A stretch of DNA of 54,261 nucleotides from Streptomyces albiflavescens (GTDB lineage Bacteria > Actinomycetota > Actinomycetes > Streptomycetales > Streptomycetaceae), in NCBI RefSeq assembly GCF_014645835.1, contig NZ_BMMM01000004.1, positions 533,194 to 587,454 on the forward strand, written 5' to 3'. The notes beneath the pieces were generated by a model. It saw only the letters and a program-made list of their open reading frames with translations. It was not told the DNA's origin and made no database searches. Positions 33,926 to 42,987 of the stretch are shown here, one piece after another (the first letter of the stretch is position 1; each line of letters starts with the position of its first letter). The translations under genes were made by a program, and so were the position numbers.

Positions 33926-36841
33926 ATGGTGACCTTCGCGCAGGCGCAGGAGCGCGCGGAAGAGTGGATCAACGGGGACGTGGCCTCGTATCAGCATCGT
34001 GAGGTGCGGGTGCGGGAGTTCGAACTCGGGTTCGTGGTGTGGGCCGAGGACCGTGCCGAGGGGCCGCGTTCCGACGGGGGCGCGCAGCGGCTCGTCATCG
34101 CGCGTGACAGCGGGGAGGCCACGCTGTGGCCCGCGCTGCCGGTGGGCGAGGTGATTCGCCGGTACGAGGAGGAGTACGGGGTGCCGGCCGCGGCGCCCGA
34201 GCCTTCGCCGGCGCCTCCGGCCCGGGTCGATCTGAACCAGACTTCCTTCTTGTTGAGTCCTCCGGAGTGGTTGCAGGAGGCCGCGGACAAGTTGGGTATT
34301 CCGGATCGGCGGGCGGGCGCCGGGGCGTCCGACGGGGCGGGGTCTCGTCCCGCTGCCGCCTCTGCGGGCGGGGACGCCTCCTTGGGCGGTTCCGTCAATG
34401 GGGCTTCCGGGAGCGGGAGTTCGGTCTCGGGTGCGCCGGGGCAGCCGGAGGCGCACGGGGTGCCTTCCGTGCCGGGGGCGCACGCCGTGCCGGGTACGCC
34501 TTCGGCTCCCGGTGGGGGTACGCCGTGGCCTGCGGCGGCCGCCGACGAGCCGGTGTCGGGCCCGCGGGACGCCGTGACGCCGGGTGCGCCCTCCGCGGCC
34601 ACCCCTTGGGCGGGGACCGACACGAACGCCGACGCCGGTGACGACCGCTCGGTACCGCTGCCCGCGACCGTGTTCGCGCCGCCGCTCACCGATGTCGACG
34701 ACACCCCGCCGCCGGCCGCGACGCCGGACGCCAAGACCGCCCTGATGTCCGGCGGCAGCCAACTTCCGCGCACGGCGCTGGCGCCCGCGGTCGGCGACCC
34801 GAACTCGCCGCCGCCGTCCGGCCCTTCTCAGGGTCCGGGCACGCCCCAGGGCGCGACGCCGCCGGTCGCGCCGTCGTACGGCTATCCGCAGGGGCCCGGG
34901 GGTCCGCAGGGCACGCCTCCTCCGGGTGCGCCCGCGTACGGGTTCCCGCAGGGTCCGGGTGGAGTTGCGGGTACGCCGCCGCCCGGTGCGCCGCAGGGTT
35001 CGGCCGTCCCGGGTACGCCGCCTCCGGGCGCCCCGGTTCCGGGTGGTCCGCAGAGCACGCCTCCTCCGGGTGCGCCCGCATACGGGTTCCCGCAGGGTCC
35101 GGGTGGAGTTGCGGGTACGCCGCCGCCCGGTGCGCCGCAGCCTCCGGGTGCCCCCGGCACGCCTCCGCCCGGCGCGCCCTCGCGGCCCCTGCCGCCCAAC
35201 GCCGGTGACATCGCCGACGCCGCGACCAGCAAGGCGCAGGCGCCGCCGCGGGGCGCGCGCGGTGGTGGAGCGAGCACGCCGCATCCGCCGAGCGCCCCGG
35301 GTGTGCCGGGTGCGCGGGCGGGGAGTACGCCGCCTCCGCCGTCCGGGCCCGGTGCTCCGGGGACCCCCGCGGGCGGCTACGTGCCGACGCAGCTCGTCTC
35401 GCAGCTCGGTCCCGACGGGCCCGAGGGGCTCGCGGGTGCGCCTGCCGCGCCCGCTGCTCCGGGGCAGCCTGGTGCGCCGCAGCCTCCGGGTGGTGTTCAC
35501 CATGCGGCGACGATGCTGGCCGGTCCGGCGGTCGGTGGTCCCGGGGCTCCGCAGCCGCCGGGTGCCCCGGGCGCACCCAAGCCTCCGGGCGCTCCTGGTG
35601 TTCCCGGTGCGCCTGCCGCGCCCGGAACTCCCGGTGCGCCGCAGCCTCCGGGGGGTACGCCCCCGGGTGGTGTTCACCACGCGGCGACCATGCTCGCGGG
35701 GCCGCCCGTCGGCGGTCCCGGCGTGCCGCCGCCCCCGCAGGCCCCCGGTATGGCGCCGGGCGCTCCCCAGCCGCTGCCCGGGCAGGCCATGCCTGGTCAG
35801 CCGATGCCGGGGCAGCCGATGGCTCCCGGTCAGCAGCCGCCGGCGTACGGCTATCCGCAGGCGGGGCAGCCGACCGTCGGGCCCGGCTATCAGGCCGTAC
35901 TGCGCTATCGCGCGCAGGACGGCTCCGAGCAGCAGCTGATCCGGCGTTCCGCGCCGGGTACGCCGCATCCGGAGTGGCAGATCCTGCACGAGCTGCGCGC
36001 GATGAACGTGCCGCCGCAGCAAGTGCTGGAGCTGCACACGGAGTTGGAGTCGTGTGAGCTGCCGGGTGCGTACTGCGCGCGGATGATCCGGGAGACGTGG
36101 CCGCAGGCGCGGATCACGAGCATCGCACCGTACGGCACGGATCACGCGAGCCGTCAGCAGGGCATGCACCAACTCCTGGCTCACCAGGGCGAGTTGCACC
36201 AGGTGGCGGACGGTCCGGCGCGTCCGGCGCCGGTACGGGCGCCGATTCCGCCGGTGCAGCCCGCGCCGCCGATCCCGCCGGAGGCGATCGGGCAGGAGCT
36301 GGCGGCGGCGTTCGGGCCGGGGGTGTTCCGGTTCGACCAGGCGGCGGTTTCGCGTCAGGGCGTGCCGAACATCGTGGCGCACACGCTGGTGGTGGCCGGA
36401 CTTCCCGTCGACATGGGCCCGTTCTTCTGGGCGCAGGCGCAGCCGGGCCGCCCGGTGCCGACGCTCGCCGAGCTGGCGCAGGAGCGCGGGGTGCAGCCTG
36501 CCGCGGATGCGGGCTCCTACCTCGTCATGGGCAGCGACTTCGGCAGGGCGATCTGTGTCCAGTACGGCACGGCGAACATCGTGGCCGTGCCGGTGGAGGC
36601 GGGGCCGGGCGGTGCCCCGGTGCCGCCGCAGTTCGTGAACACGGGTCTGCCCGAGTTCGCGCGCTGCCTGGCGCTGCTCGGCCGGATGTGGCGACTGCGC
36701 TTCGGCCTCAACCAGGAGCAGGCGGGCCGCTGGACCGTCGACTTCCAGGCCCAGCTCGCTTCCCTCGACCCGGCTGCCCTCGGCTCCCCGGAGAGCTGGT
36801 GGTCGGTCCTGCTGGAACAGATGTGGGACGGCCTGCTGTAG
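33926..36841 (+). CDS. Imm35/YrhB-like head, Pro/Gly linker, deaminase-like core, SUKH-4-like tail
   Basis: 971 aa. Residues about 1-90 resemble the YrhB/Imm35 immunity fold (FAQAQERAEEWIN, FVVWAEDRAEG, LVIARDSGEATLWPALP). About 95-650 is low-complexity Pro/Gly/Ala with GTPPPGAP repeats and an internally duplicated AYGFPQGPGGVAGTPPPGAP block. About 655-770 carries H681-P-E683 and C710-x6-C717, spaced as in deaminase-fold toxins (XOO_2897-like is my best guess). About 785-965 resembles SUKH-4 (YLVMGSDFGRAICVQYGT, FVNTGLPEFARCLALL). No signal peptide or membrane segment. Translationally linked to the preceding gene. Confidence 0.75.
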   Translation: MVTFAQAQERAEEWINGDVASYQHREVRVREFELGFVVWAEDRAEGPRSDGGAQRLVIARDSGEATLWPALPVGEVIRRYEEEYGVPAAAPEPSPAPPARVDLNQTSFLLSPPEWLQEAADKLGIPDRRAGAGASDGAGSRPAAASAGGDASLGGSVNGASGSGSSVSGAPGQPEAHGVPSVPGAHAVPGTPSAPGGGTPWPAAAADEPVSGPRDAVTPGAPSAATPWAGTDTNADAGDDRSVPLPATVFAPPLTDVDDTPPPAATPDAKTALMSGGSQLPRTALAPAVGDPNSPPPSGPSQGPGTPQGATPPVAPSYGYPQGPGGPQGTPPPGAPAYGFPQGPGGVAGTPPPGAPQGSAVPGTPPPGAPVPGGPQSTPPPGAPAYGFPQGPGGVAGTPPPGAPQPPGAPGTPPPGAPSRPLPPNAGDIADAATSKAQAPPRGARGGGASTPHPPSAPGVPGARAGSTPPPPSGPGAPGTPAGGYVPTQLVSQLGPDGPEGLAGAPAAPAAPGQPGAPQPPGGVHHAATMLAGPAVGGPGAPQPPGAPGAPKPPGAPGVPGAPAAPGTPGAPQPPGGTPPGGVHHAATMLAGPPVGGPGVPPPPQAPGMAPGAPQPLPGQAMPGQPMPGQPMAPGQQPPAYGYPQAGQPTVGPGYQAVLRYRAQDGSEQQLIRRSAPGTPHPEWQILHELRAMNVPPQQVLELHTELESCELPGAYCARMIRETWPQARITSIAPYGTDHASRQQGMHQLLAHQGELHQVADGPARPAPVRAPIPPVQPAPPIPPEAIGQELAAAFGPGVFRFDQAAVSRQGVPNIVAHTLVVAGLPVDMGPFFWAQAQPGRPVPTLAELAQERGVQPAADAGSYLVMGSDFGRAICVQYGTANIVAVPVEAGPGGAPVPPQFVNTGLPEFARCLALLGRMWRLRFGLNQEQAGRWTVDFQAQLASLDPAALGSPESWWSVLLEQMWDGLL

Positions 36842-37144
36842 CTCCGCGGGCACACGTACGACCGAGGCGCTCGACCTGTGTGACGGGTCGAGCGCCTCGG
36901 TCGTACGGGCATTCGTGCTTCTCCCTCCCCGGGGTCGGTGATGTCGTCGGGTGTGACCGTGCGACGGCCGAACAGCCCTTCCCGCGGCTGCGTCGCGGCA
37001 CCGCGATTCCGGCTTCTGACCTCGAATGACGCATCCCTGGCCGAATGGGTGGGCGGAGTGTCGCGTTATGAACACTTCCACCTGATCCATCAAGATATGC
37101 GCGAAATCTTCATTTCGTGTATGTCGGGCGGAGAGGGTTCGAGG
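36842..37144. other. Intergenic region with terminator and promoter
   Basis: 303 bp. The left part is the terminator at 36855-36907. The right part (about 37060-37125) is relatively AT-rich and probably holds the promoter of the coiled-coil gene. No gene is supported. Confidence 0.6.
36855..36907 (+). terminator. 22-bp perfect hairpin terminator of the effector/immunity operon
   Basis: Arms 36855-36876 and 36886-36907 with a 9-nt loop, 14 bp after the stop. Confidence 0.85.
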
Positions 37145-38032
37145 ATGAGCAGCGCATCGGTGTCGCCGCACGGCTTCATGGCCGTACGGGGGCGTGGTTA
37201 CCGTCCCGAGCAGGTCGACACGTACGCCGCGGCGCTCTCCCGGGACCGGGATGCCGCCTGGGAGCGGGCCGCCCGGCTGACCGTGCTGGCCAAGGAGATG
37301 GGCGCGGAGGTCGAGCGGTTGCGGGAGACCGTGGCGCGGCTCGCCCCGCAGACGTACGAGACGCTCGGTGAGCGTGCTCGGCGGATCTTCGAACTCGGCG
37401 AGGAGGAGGCCGCGACCGTACGCGACACCGCGCGGCGCGAGGCCCAGCTCGTCGTCGACGAGGCCGAGGCGGCGGGGCGGCAGGTGCGGGAGGCCGCTCA
37501 GGCGTACGCCGACGAGGTGCGTGGCGAGGTTGAAGAACGTGCCCTGCAGCGGCTGCTCGCCGCGCGGGCGGAGGCCGACGAGATGCGGATCTCGGCTCGC
37601 CGCGACATCAAGGAGAACCGTACTGAGGCGCTGGGCGCGTTGCGGGAGATGCGGGAGCGTACGGAGGTGCTGCTCGCCGAGCAGGAGAAGGAGCACGCCG
37701 GGCGCTGGGCCGAGGCTGAGCGTGCCGCCGCCGAGCGGGAGGTCGCGCTCGACGCGCACCACGTCGAACGCGTCGCGCGCGCCGAGGCCGCGCTCTCCGA
37801 GGCCGAGCGGGCCTTCGCCGAGGTCGAGGAGGCGGCTCGGCACCAGCAGGAGGACGCGGTGGCCCGTGCCGATGAACTGCTTGCCGAGGCGCGGGTTCGG
37901 GAGGATCGGATCGCCCGGGAGACGGAGCGGGTGCTGCGCGAGCATGGGGAGCGGTGGGACGACGTACGGGCCCAGATGGACCACGTACGCACGAGCCTCA
38001 CGACCTTGACGGGGCGGGCGCCGGCGGAGTAG
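37145..38032 (+). CDS. DivIVA/FilP-like coiled-coil protein (often annotated as cellulose-binding protein)
   Basis: 295 aa. The N-terminus HGFMAVRGRGYRPEQVDTY resembles the DivIVA membrane-contact segment. The rest is almost entirely Ala/Glu/Arg coiled coil (about 35-280) with heptad character. Such proteins build polar or cytoskeletal assemblies in hyphae; a role in growth or shape is inferred. ATG 37145 is chosen because GGAGAGGG lies 7 nt upstream. The binding label used for homologues is not supported by any visible domain. Confidence 0.82.
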   Translation: MSSASVSPHGFMAVRGRGYRPEQVDTYAAALSRDRDAAWERAARLTVLAKEMGAEVERLRETVARLAPQTYETLGERARRIFELGEEEAATVRDTARREAQLVVDEAEAAGRQVREAAQAYADEVRGEVEERALQRLLAARAEADEMRISARRDIKENRTEALGALREMRERTEVLLAEQEKEHAGRWAEAERAAAEREVALDAHHVERVARAEAALSEAERAFAEVEEAARHQQEDAVARADELLAEARVREDRIARETERVLREHGERWDDVRAQMDHVRTSLTTLTGRAPAE

Positions 38033-38541
38033 CCACCCCCGACGCCTGGCCGCTCCGCGGTTCCCCGAGGTCTTTGCGGCTCGGCGGCCGCGGGAGCCCG
38101 GGGGGCCTGGGAGCCTTCCGCCGCTCCGCGGCTCCCGGAAGCGTTCGCCGCTCCGTGGCCCGGCTCTGCCCCGCTCCGCGGGACGCTCCGCGGGACCGGC
38201 CTTCTTCGCCGCTCCGCGACGGGCTTCCCACCCGCCCACCCGTCTCGGTCGGCTGGAAGGGGCAGCCCCAGGACGGCCACGGCCACGGTTCGCGGCAACG
38301 CGACTGCGGCCGGGGCGACATGCGGCAGCGTGGAGGCAGTAGCGCGACCGCAGCCAGAGCGACATACGGCAGCGCGGAAGCGGCACCGCGGATGCATCTG
38401 GGCCGGCATGCGGCAGCGCGGAGGCGGCAACGCGACCGGAGCTGAGCCGGCATGCGGCACCGCGACCGGAGCCGGGCCGGCATGCGGCACCGCGGAGGCG
38501 GCACCGCGGATGCAGGCGCGAAGGGCTTCCGCTGGGCCGGC
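38033..38541. repeat. Degenerate repeat-filled intergenic region
   Basis: 509 bp between convergent genes. The left half is rich in CGCTCCGCGG-type units; the right half has diverged units built around GGCATGCGGCAGCGCGGAGG and GCGGCACCGCGGATGCA. No coding sequence is supported. Confidence 0.7.
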
Positions 38542-40230
38542 CTAGCTGCTCCTCCTTACGGCCCCCGCCAGAATCCACCCCTCCACTGCCTCGTACTGCC
38601 CCCTCTGCTCCTCCGCCTTCCTTCGGCCGGAGGCCAGCGTGCCCAGCCAGCCGTAGGCGAAGCCGAGGGGGATGGAGACCAGGCCCGTGGTCGTGAACGG
38701 GAACCAGTTGAAGTCGGCGTCGGGGAAGGCGGAGATGGGGGAGCCGGAGACGAGGTTGGTGCCGGGCATGAGGACGAGGACGGTGAGGGTGCCGCCGATG
38801 AGGGTGGCGAGGAGGCCCGTGCGGGTGTAGCGGCGCCAGAAGAGGCTGTAGACCAGGGCGGGCGCTATCGCGGAGGCGCCGAGGCAGAAGGAGAGGGTGA
38901 CCAGGGGTTGCAGGCTGTGGTGTTGGACGAGGGTGGCCAGGAGGATGGCCGGTGCGCCGACCGCGAGGGCGGAGACGCGGGCCAGGATCATCTCGCGGCG
39001 CGGTGACAGCTCGTCGTGGCTGCGGCCGCTGCGGAAGAGCCGGCCGCGCGCGAACACGTCGTGGGCGAGGGAGTTGGCGCAGGCGAGGATCATCCCGGCG
39101 ACCGAGGCGAGCAGGGTCAGGAAGATCGCCGTCGTCACCGTGGTGAAGAGGAGGGTTTCCGCCGTCGAGACGTCCGGGCCGAAGGCCGCCCTGGAGCCCA
39201 TGAGGTACGCGGTGTTGCCCTGCGGGTCGGCGCCCGCGATCACATCGCGGCCGATCAGTGCCGTGGCGCCGAAGCCGATGACGCTGATGACGAGGACGAA
39301 CAGGGCCACGCACGGCACCGCCCAGGACATCGAGCGGCGCACCTGGCGGGCGCTGCCCGCCGTGTACATCCGCATGGTGATGTGCGGGAGGCAGGCGCCG
39401 CCGAGGACGACGGTCAGCTCCGAAGTGATCATGTCCAGGCGGGGGCTGGGGCCGCCCGCGAACTCCAGGCCCGAGTGGAGGAACGCGGAGCCGACGCCGC
39501 TGTTCCTGCCGGCCGCGTTGAGCAGCGCCCCCGGGCTCCAGTCGAACCGGTGCAGGATGAGTACGGCGACGACGGCCCCGGACCCGAGCAGCATCACGAT
39601 CTTCATGATCTGGATGAGGGCGGTGCCCTTCATGCCGCCGATCGCCGCGTAGCTGATCATCAGAGCGCCGATCCCGATGATGCAGCCGGTCTTCAGAGAG
39701 TCGCTGGAGAAGCCGAGGATGAACGCCAGCAGGTCGCCGGTTCCCGCCAGCTGGACGAGCATCAGTGGCAGCAGCGCGACCAGTGTCACCGCGCACGCGG
39801 TCATGCGGACCGCGCGCCCCGGCATCCGGCGCGCGAGCGCGTCGCCCATGGTGAACCGGCCGGCGTTGCGCAGCGGTTCGGCCAGCAGGAACATCAGCAG
39901 CATGAGGGAGAGGGCCGTGCTGAGGGCCAGTACGACGCCGTCGTAGCCGGTCAGCGCGATGATCCCGCCCGTGCCGAGTACGGTCGCCGCGGAGATGTAG
40001 TCCCCGGCGATGGCAAGCCCGTTGCGCATCGGCGACAGCGATCCGTACCCCGTGTAGAACTCGTCCAGGTCGTCACGGTCGGGGCCGGTCATCACGCACA
40101 GCAGCAGCGTGATCGTGGCCACCGCTGTGAACGCCACCAGCGACATGGCCTGCGCGGAACTGCTGAACCCGGTCACCCCGGTCACCCCGGTCGCCTCGGC
40201 CATTCCAGCCAACTCCATCGTCCCCGTCAT
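38542..40230 (-). CDS. ActP-like sodium:solute symporter (acetate or monocarboxylate type)
   Basis: 562 aa with about 13 helices. It shows the SSS pattern of acetate permeases: DDLDEFYTGYGSLSPMRNGLAIAGDYISAAT near the N-terminus, AYAAIGGMKGTALIQIMKIVML-type segment in the middle and LPHITMRMYT later. The ATG overlaps the DUF485 gene stop by 4 nt. ActP-DUF485 pairs are a known arrangement for cation/acetate symport; the substrate here is not proven. Confidence 0.9.
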   Translation of the reverse strand: MTGTMELAGMAEATGVTGVTGFSSSAQAMSLVAFTAVATITLLLCVMTGPDRDDLDEFYTGYGSLSPMRNGLAIAGDYISAATVLGTGGIIALTGYDGVVLALSTALSLMLLMFLLAEPLRNAGRFTMGDALARRMPGRAVRMTACAVTLVALLPLMLVQLAGTGDLLAFILGFSSDSLKTGCIIGIGALMISYAAIGGMKGTALIQIMKIVMLLGSGAVVAVLILHRFDWSPGALLNAAGRNSGVGSAFLHSGLEFAGGPSPRLDMITSELTVVLGGACLPHITMRMYTAGSARQVRRSMSWAVPCVALFVLVISVIGFGATALIGRDVIAGADPQGNTAYLMGSRAAFGPDVSTAETLLFTTVTTAIFLTLLASVAGMILACANSLAHDVFARGRLFRSGRSHDELSPRREMILARVSALAVGAPAILLATLVQHHSLQPLVTLSFCLGASAIAPALVYSLFWRRYTRTGLLATLIGGTLTVLVLMPGTNLVSGSPISAFPDADFNWFPFTTTGLVSIPLGFAYGWLGTLASGRRKAEEQRGQYEAVEGWILAGAVRRSS

Positions 40231-40811
40231 CGTGCCGCCTCCCGCTTCGCGTCCAGCTCTGCCTGCTTGCGGATCCGGTCCGCGATGGGGTCGACGCGTC
40301 GGCGCGCCGTGTACTCGTACAGCCCGATCGCCAGGCAGGTGACAGGTAGTTGGAGCAGGCCGAGCAGCAGCCCGGTCGACAGTCCGCCGGACACCGTGCT
40401 CGTCATCAGCTCCGGCGCGAACGCGGAGAGGAGGAGGAAGAGGGTGAAGTATCCGAGCGCGGTGAGCGTCGCCACCCGCCGCTGCCGGCGGTACGCGCCG
40501 CGCAGGAGTCTGATGTCGCTGTGGTGCCCCAGCGCCTGATGGCGCGGCAGGCGCCTTCTCTCGGGCTCGGGTGGCGGGGGCTGCCAGGGGTAGGTGACGT
40601 GGGAGGGCGAGCTGCTGTTCGGGAACTGCGGGTACTGGTACGACGGTTGGTGCGGCGGTTGGTACCGCGGTGGGGACGGCGGCTGGTGCGGCGGTTGGTA
40701 CCGCGGTGGGGACGGCGGCTGGTGCGGCGGTTGGTACCGCGGTGGGGACGGCGGTTGGTGCCTCGGTGGGCGAGGCGGTTGGTACTCGGGGGACGAGAAC
40801 GCGTCTGGCAT
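40227..40811 (-). CDS. DUF485 membrane protein with Pro-rich repeat head
   Basis: 194 aa. Residues about 1-85 are a Pro/Tyr/Gln-rich tail containing three 12-residue PPSPPRYQPPHQ units; about 110-190 is the DUF485 domain with two helices (ALGYFTLFLLLSAFAPELM and GLLLGLLQLPVTCLAIGLYEY). ATG 40811 has AAGGAG 7 nt upstream. Overlaps the symporter start (ATGA), so it is an accessory subunit candidate. The long repeat head is unusual for DUF485 proteins, which are normally about 100 aa. Confidence 0.88.
   Translation of the reverse strand: MPDAFSSPEYQPPRPPRHQPPSPPRYQPPHQPPSPPRYQPPHQPPSPPRYQPPHQPSYQYPQFPNSSSPSHVTYPWQPPPPEPERRRLPRHQALGHHSDIRLLRGAYRRQRRVATLTALGYFTLFLLLSAFAPELMTSTVSGGLSTGLLLGLLQLPVTCLAIGLYEYTARRRVDPIADRIRKQAELDAKREAAR
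40645..40752 (-). repeat. 36-bp tandem repeat, three copies, in the DUF485 gene
   Basis: Units 40645-40680, 40681-40716 and 40717-40752 are near-identical; a degenerate fourth follows. In-frame, 12 residues each. Confidence 0.92.
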
Positions 40812-41061
40812 CCCGTATCTCCTTGCGTGGCTCGGGTCCGGTGCGGACCGCAGGGAGCTGGGGGGTGAGCAGCGCACGTTACTCGCAGGTAGCCGCGTTG
40901 CGCGACAGTTTCACCAAACTGAGCGGTCGGTATGCGCTTACTTCGGTGACCTGGGGTGTTACCCGCGTTTACCCCTGTTGCTGTACGGAACCTGTATGCA
41001 GGCGGGCACGGAGAGTCAGCTCGCGGGGGCAGGGCGCCGACCGGCCGGGCCGGGCATGGGC

Positions 41062-42579
41062 TCAGTCCGTGGGGCTCTTCAGCACCGGGAAACGGCGCGG
41101 TGCGACGAACAGCAGGGTCAGGAAGGCGAGTGCGGCCGCGCAGGCCGCCCCCAGGTACACGGCGTGGACCGCGTCGGCGACCGCGTGGCGCAGATGCTCG
41201 GCGGGGGCGCCCGAGTCCAGCGCGCGGGTGACCGAGTCGAGATCCCCCGCGCCGCCGAGCCGCGCGGCCAGCACCCCGTTGGCGACCGCGCCGAACAGGG
41301 CCGCGCCCATGGTCTGTCCGGTCTGGCGGCAGAAGAGGACGGACGCGGTGGTCGTGCCGCGTTCCGCCCAGCCGACGGTCGACTGGACACCGATGATCAG
41401 GGGGAGTTGGAAGAGCCCCAGCGCGCCGCCCAGCAACAGCATCAGCAGGGCCGGCTGCCACGGCCGGCCCGGGTAGGGGAGGAACGGGAAGGCCAGCAGG
41501 AGCAGGGTCGCCGTGCCGATGCCGAGCATCGCGGTGTTGCGGAAGCCGATCCGGCGATAGACGTGCTGGCTGAGCGCTGCCGACACCGGCCAGCTCAACG
41601 TCCATACGGAGAGCACGAATCCGGCGGCGATGGGGGCCAGGCCCAGCACCGCCTGCGCGTATGTGGGCAGGAAGACCGTGGGCGCGACCATCAGCAGGCC
41701 CAGCGCTCCGAGCGCCAGGTTCACCGCCGCGATGGTGCGCCGCCGCCACACCCAGCCGGGAATGATCGGCTCGGCCGCCCGCCGTTCGACCAGCACGACC
41801 ACCGCGACCAGGCCGAGTCCGGTGCCGAACAGGGCGATCGAGGGCGCAGACAGCCAGTCCCAGGCGACGCCGCCCTGCACCAGCGCGGTGAGCAGGACGC
41901 CACCGCAGGCGAAGACGGCGAGCGCGCCCGCCCAGTCGATGCGCGGACGCCGGGTCGTCTCCCGGGCCGGCTCGTGCAGGTGGCGGCCGATCAGCCACAG
42001 GGCGAGCGCGCCGATCGGCAGATTGATGAGGAAGATCCACCGCCAGTCGGCGTACGCCGCGAGGACTCCGCCCAGCGCGGGACCCGCGATCGCCGAGGTC
42101 GCCCACACGGTGGACAGCTTGGCCTGGATCTTGGGGCGCTCCTTGAGCGGGTACAGGTCGGCGGCGAGTGTCTGCACGGTGCCCTGGAGGGCGCCGCCGC
42201 CCAGGCCCTGCACGATGCGGAAGGCGATCAGCGCGGCCATGTTCCAGGCCGTGGCGCAGAGCAGGGAGCCGAGGAGGAAGAGGACGGCGCCGGCGATGAG
42301 CACCGGCTTGCGGCCGAAGGTGTCCGACAGTTTGCCGTACACCGGCAGTGTGACCGTCACCGCCAGCAGATAGCCCGAGAACAGCCAGGAGAAGACGGAG
42401 AAGCCGCCGAGGTCGCCGACGATCTGCGGCACGGCCGTGGAGACGATCGTGGAGTCGAGCGCGGCCAGCGCCATCGCAAGCATGAGGGCGGCGACCACGG
42501 CGCGGCGTCCGCGGGTGTCCTGAGGCCGGCTCGCCGAGCCCGTCGCCGCGGCGCGTATCTCGGTTTCCCCCTGGTCCAC
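41062..42579 (-). CDS. MFS multidrug exporter, 14-helix (DHA2/EmrB-QacA) type
   Basis: 505 aa. Motif A-like GKLSDTFGRKPVLIAG, motif C-like GPALGGVLAAYADWRWIF and the D1 block LDSTIVSTAVPQI near the first helix mark the DHA2 drug/proton antiporters. GTG 42579 has GGAAGG 6 nt upstream; a longer frame to 42624 lacks a ribosome site. Substrate unknown. No dedicated regulator is adjacent. Confidence 0.9.
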   Translation of the reverse strand: MDQGETEIRAAATGSASRPQDTRGRRAVVAALMLAMALAALDSTIVSTAVPQIVGDLGGFSVFSWLFSGYLLAVTVTLPVYGKLSDTFGRKPVLIAGAVLFLLGSLLCATAWNMAALIAFRIVQGLGGGALQGTVQTLAADLYPLKERPKIQAKLSTVWATSAIAGPALGGVLAAYADWRWIFLINLPIGALALWLIGRHLHEPARETTRRPRIDWAGALAVFACGGVLLTALVQGGVAWDWLSAPSIALFGTGLGLVAVVVLVERRAAEPIIPGWVWRRRTIAAVNLALGALGLLMVAPTVFLPTYAQAVLGLAPIAAGFVLSVWTLSWPVSAALSQHVYRRIGFRNTAMLGIGTATLLLLAFPFLPYPGRPWQPALLMLLLGGALGLFQLPLIIGVQSTVGWAERGTTTASVLFCRQTGQTMGAALFGAVANGVLAARLGGAGDLDSVTRALDSGAPAEHLRHAVADAVHAVYLGAACAAALAFLTLLFVAPRRFPVLKSPTD

Positions 42580-42987
42580 GAGATTCCTTCCCCTTGCATC
42601 TATCTGCCCAGGACACTCTCCCACTTGATCCTCACGTCGCGGGAGGGTGGACGCTGAATGGGCTCAAGGGTGGAGGCGACCCCGAGATGAACTCCACCGA
42701 AGGGTGGAGGGCCCCTAGGGGGTCCTCCGTACTAGGGCTCGGGGAGGGTTCGTCCCGCTGGAGGAGGAGACGGGGTGGGGCCCGTCCTTAACCTGGCTTT
42801 ACGCCGCTGGGGAGCACGTCCGGTCGTACGGACCGCACCGTTGGGGGTGGGGTTTTCCCCAGCAAAAGACTGCGCTGAGCACCAGCGCGCCGGACCACCG
42901 CCCGGCACCAGACTTACCGACGTACCGCAGCGCACTTTCAACCGCTGAGCAGCGGAATCATCTGCTGCCCGACATAGGAGACTTACC
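42580..42987. promoter_or_regulatory. Divergent MFS/ABC control region
   Basis: 408 bp, no gene supported. Three direct copies of AGGGTGGA(C/G)G start at 42644, 42667 and 42701, and a CTCCACC/GGTGGAG inverted pair (42692-42698, 42703-42709) overlaps the third. The ABC gene ribosome site is AGGAG 7 nt before 42988. Confidence 0.55.

Noticed and set aside
31580..36841. Recent horizontally acquired toxin cassette
   Set aside because: Codon and GC use match the neighbours and no integrase, tRNA junction or direct repeats flank it; it looks like resident core DNA.
33677..39796. A very long minus-strand open frame (over 2000 codons) opposite the effector/immunity and symporter genes
   Set aside because: Arg/Pro-rich composition with no domain; it is the GC-bias shadow of plus-strand genes whose motifs are clear, and it crosses a convergent gene boundary.
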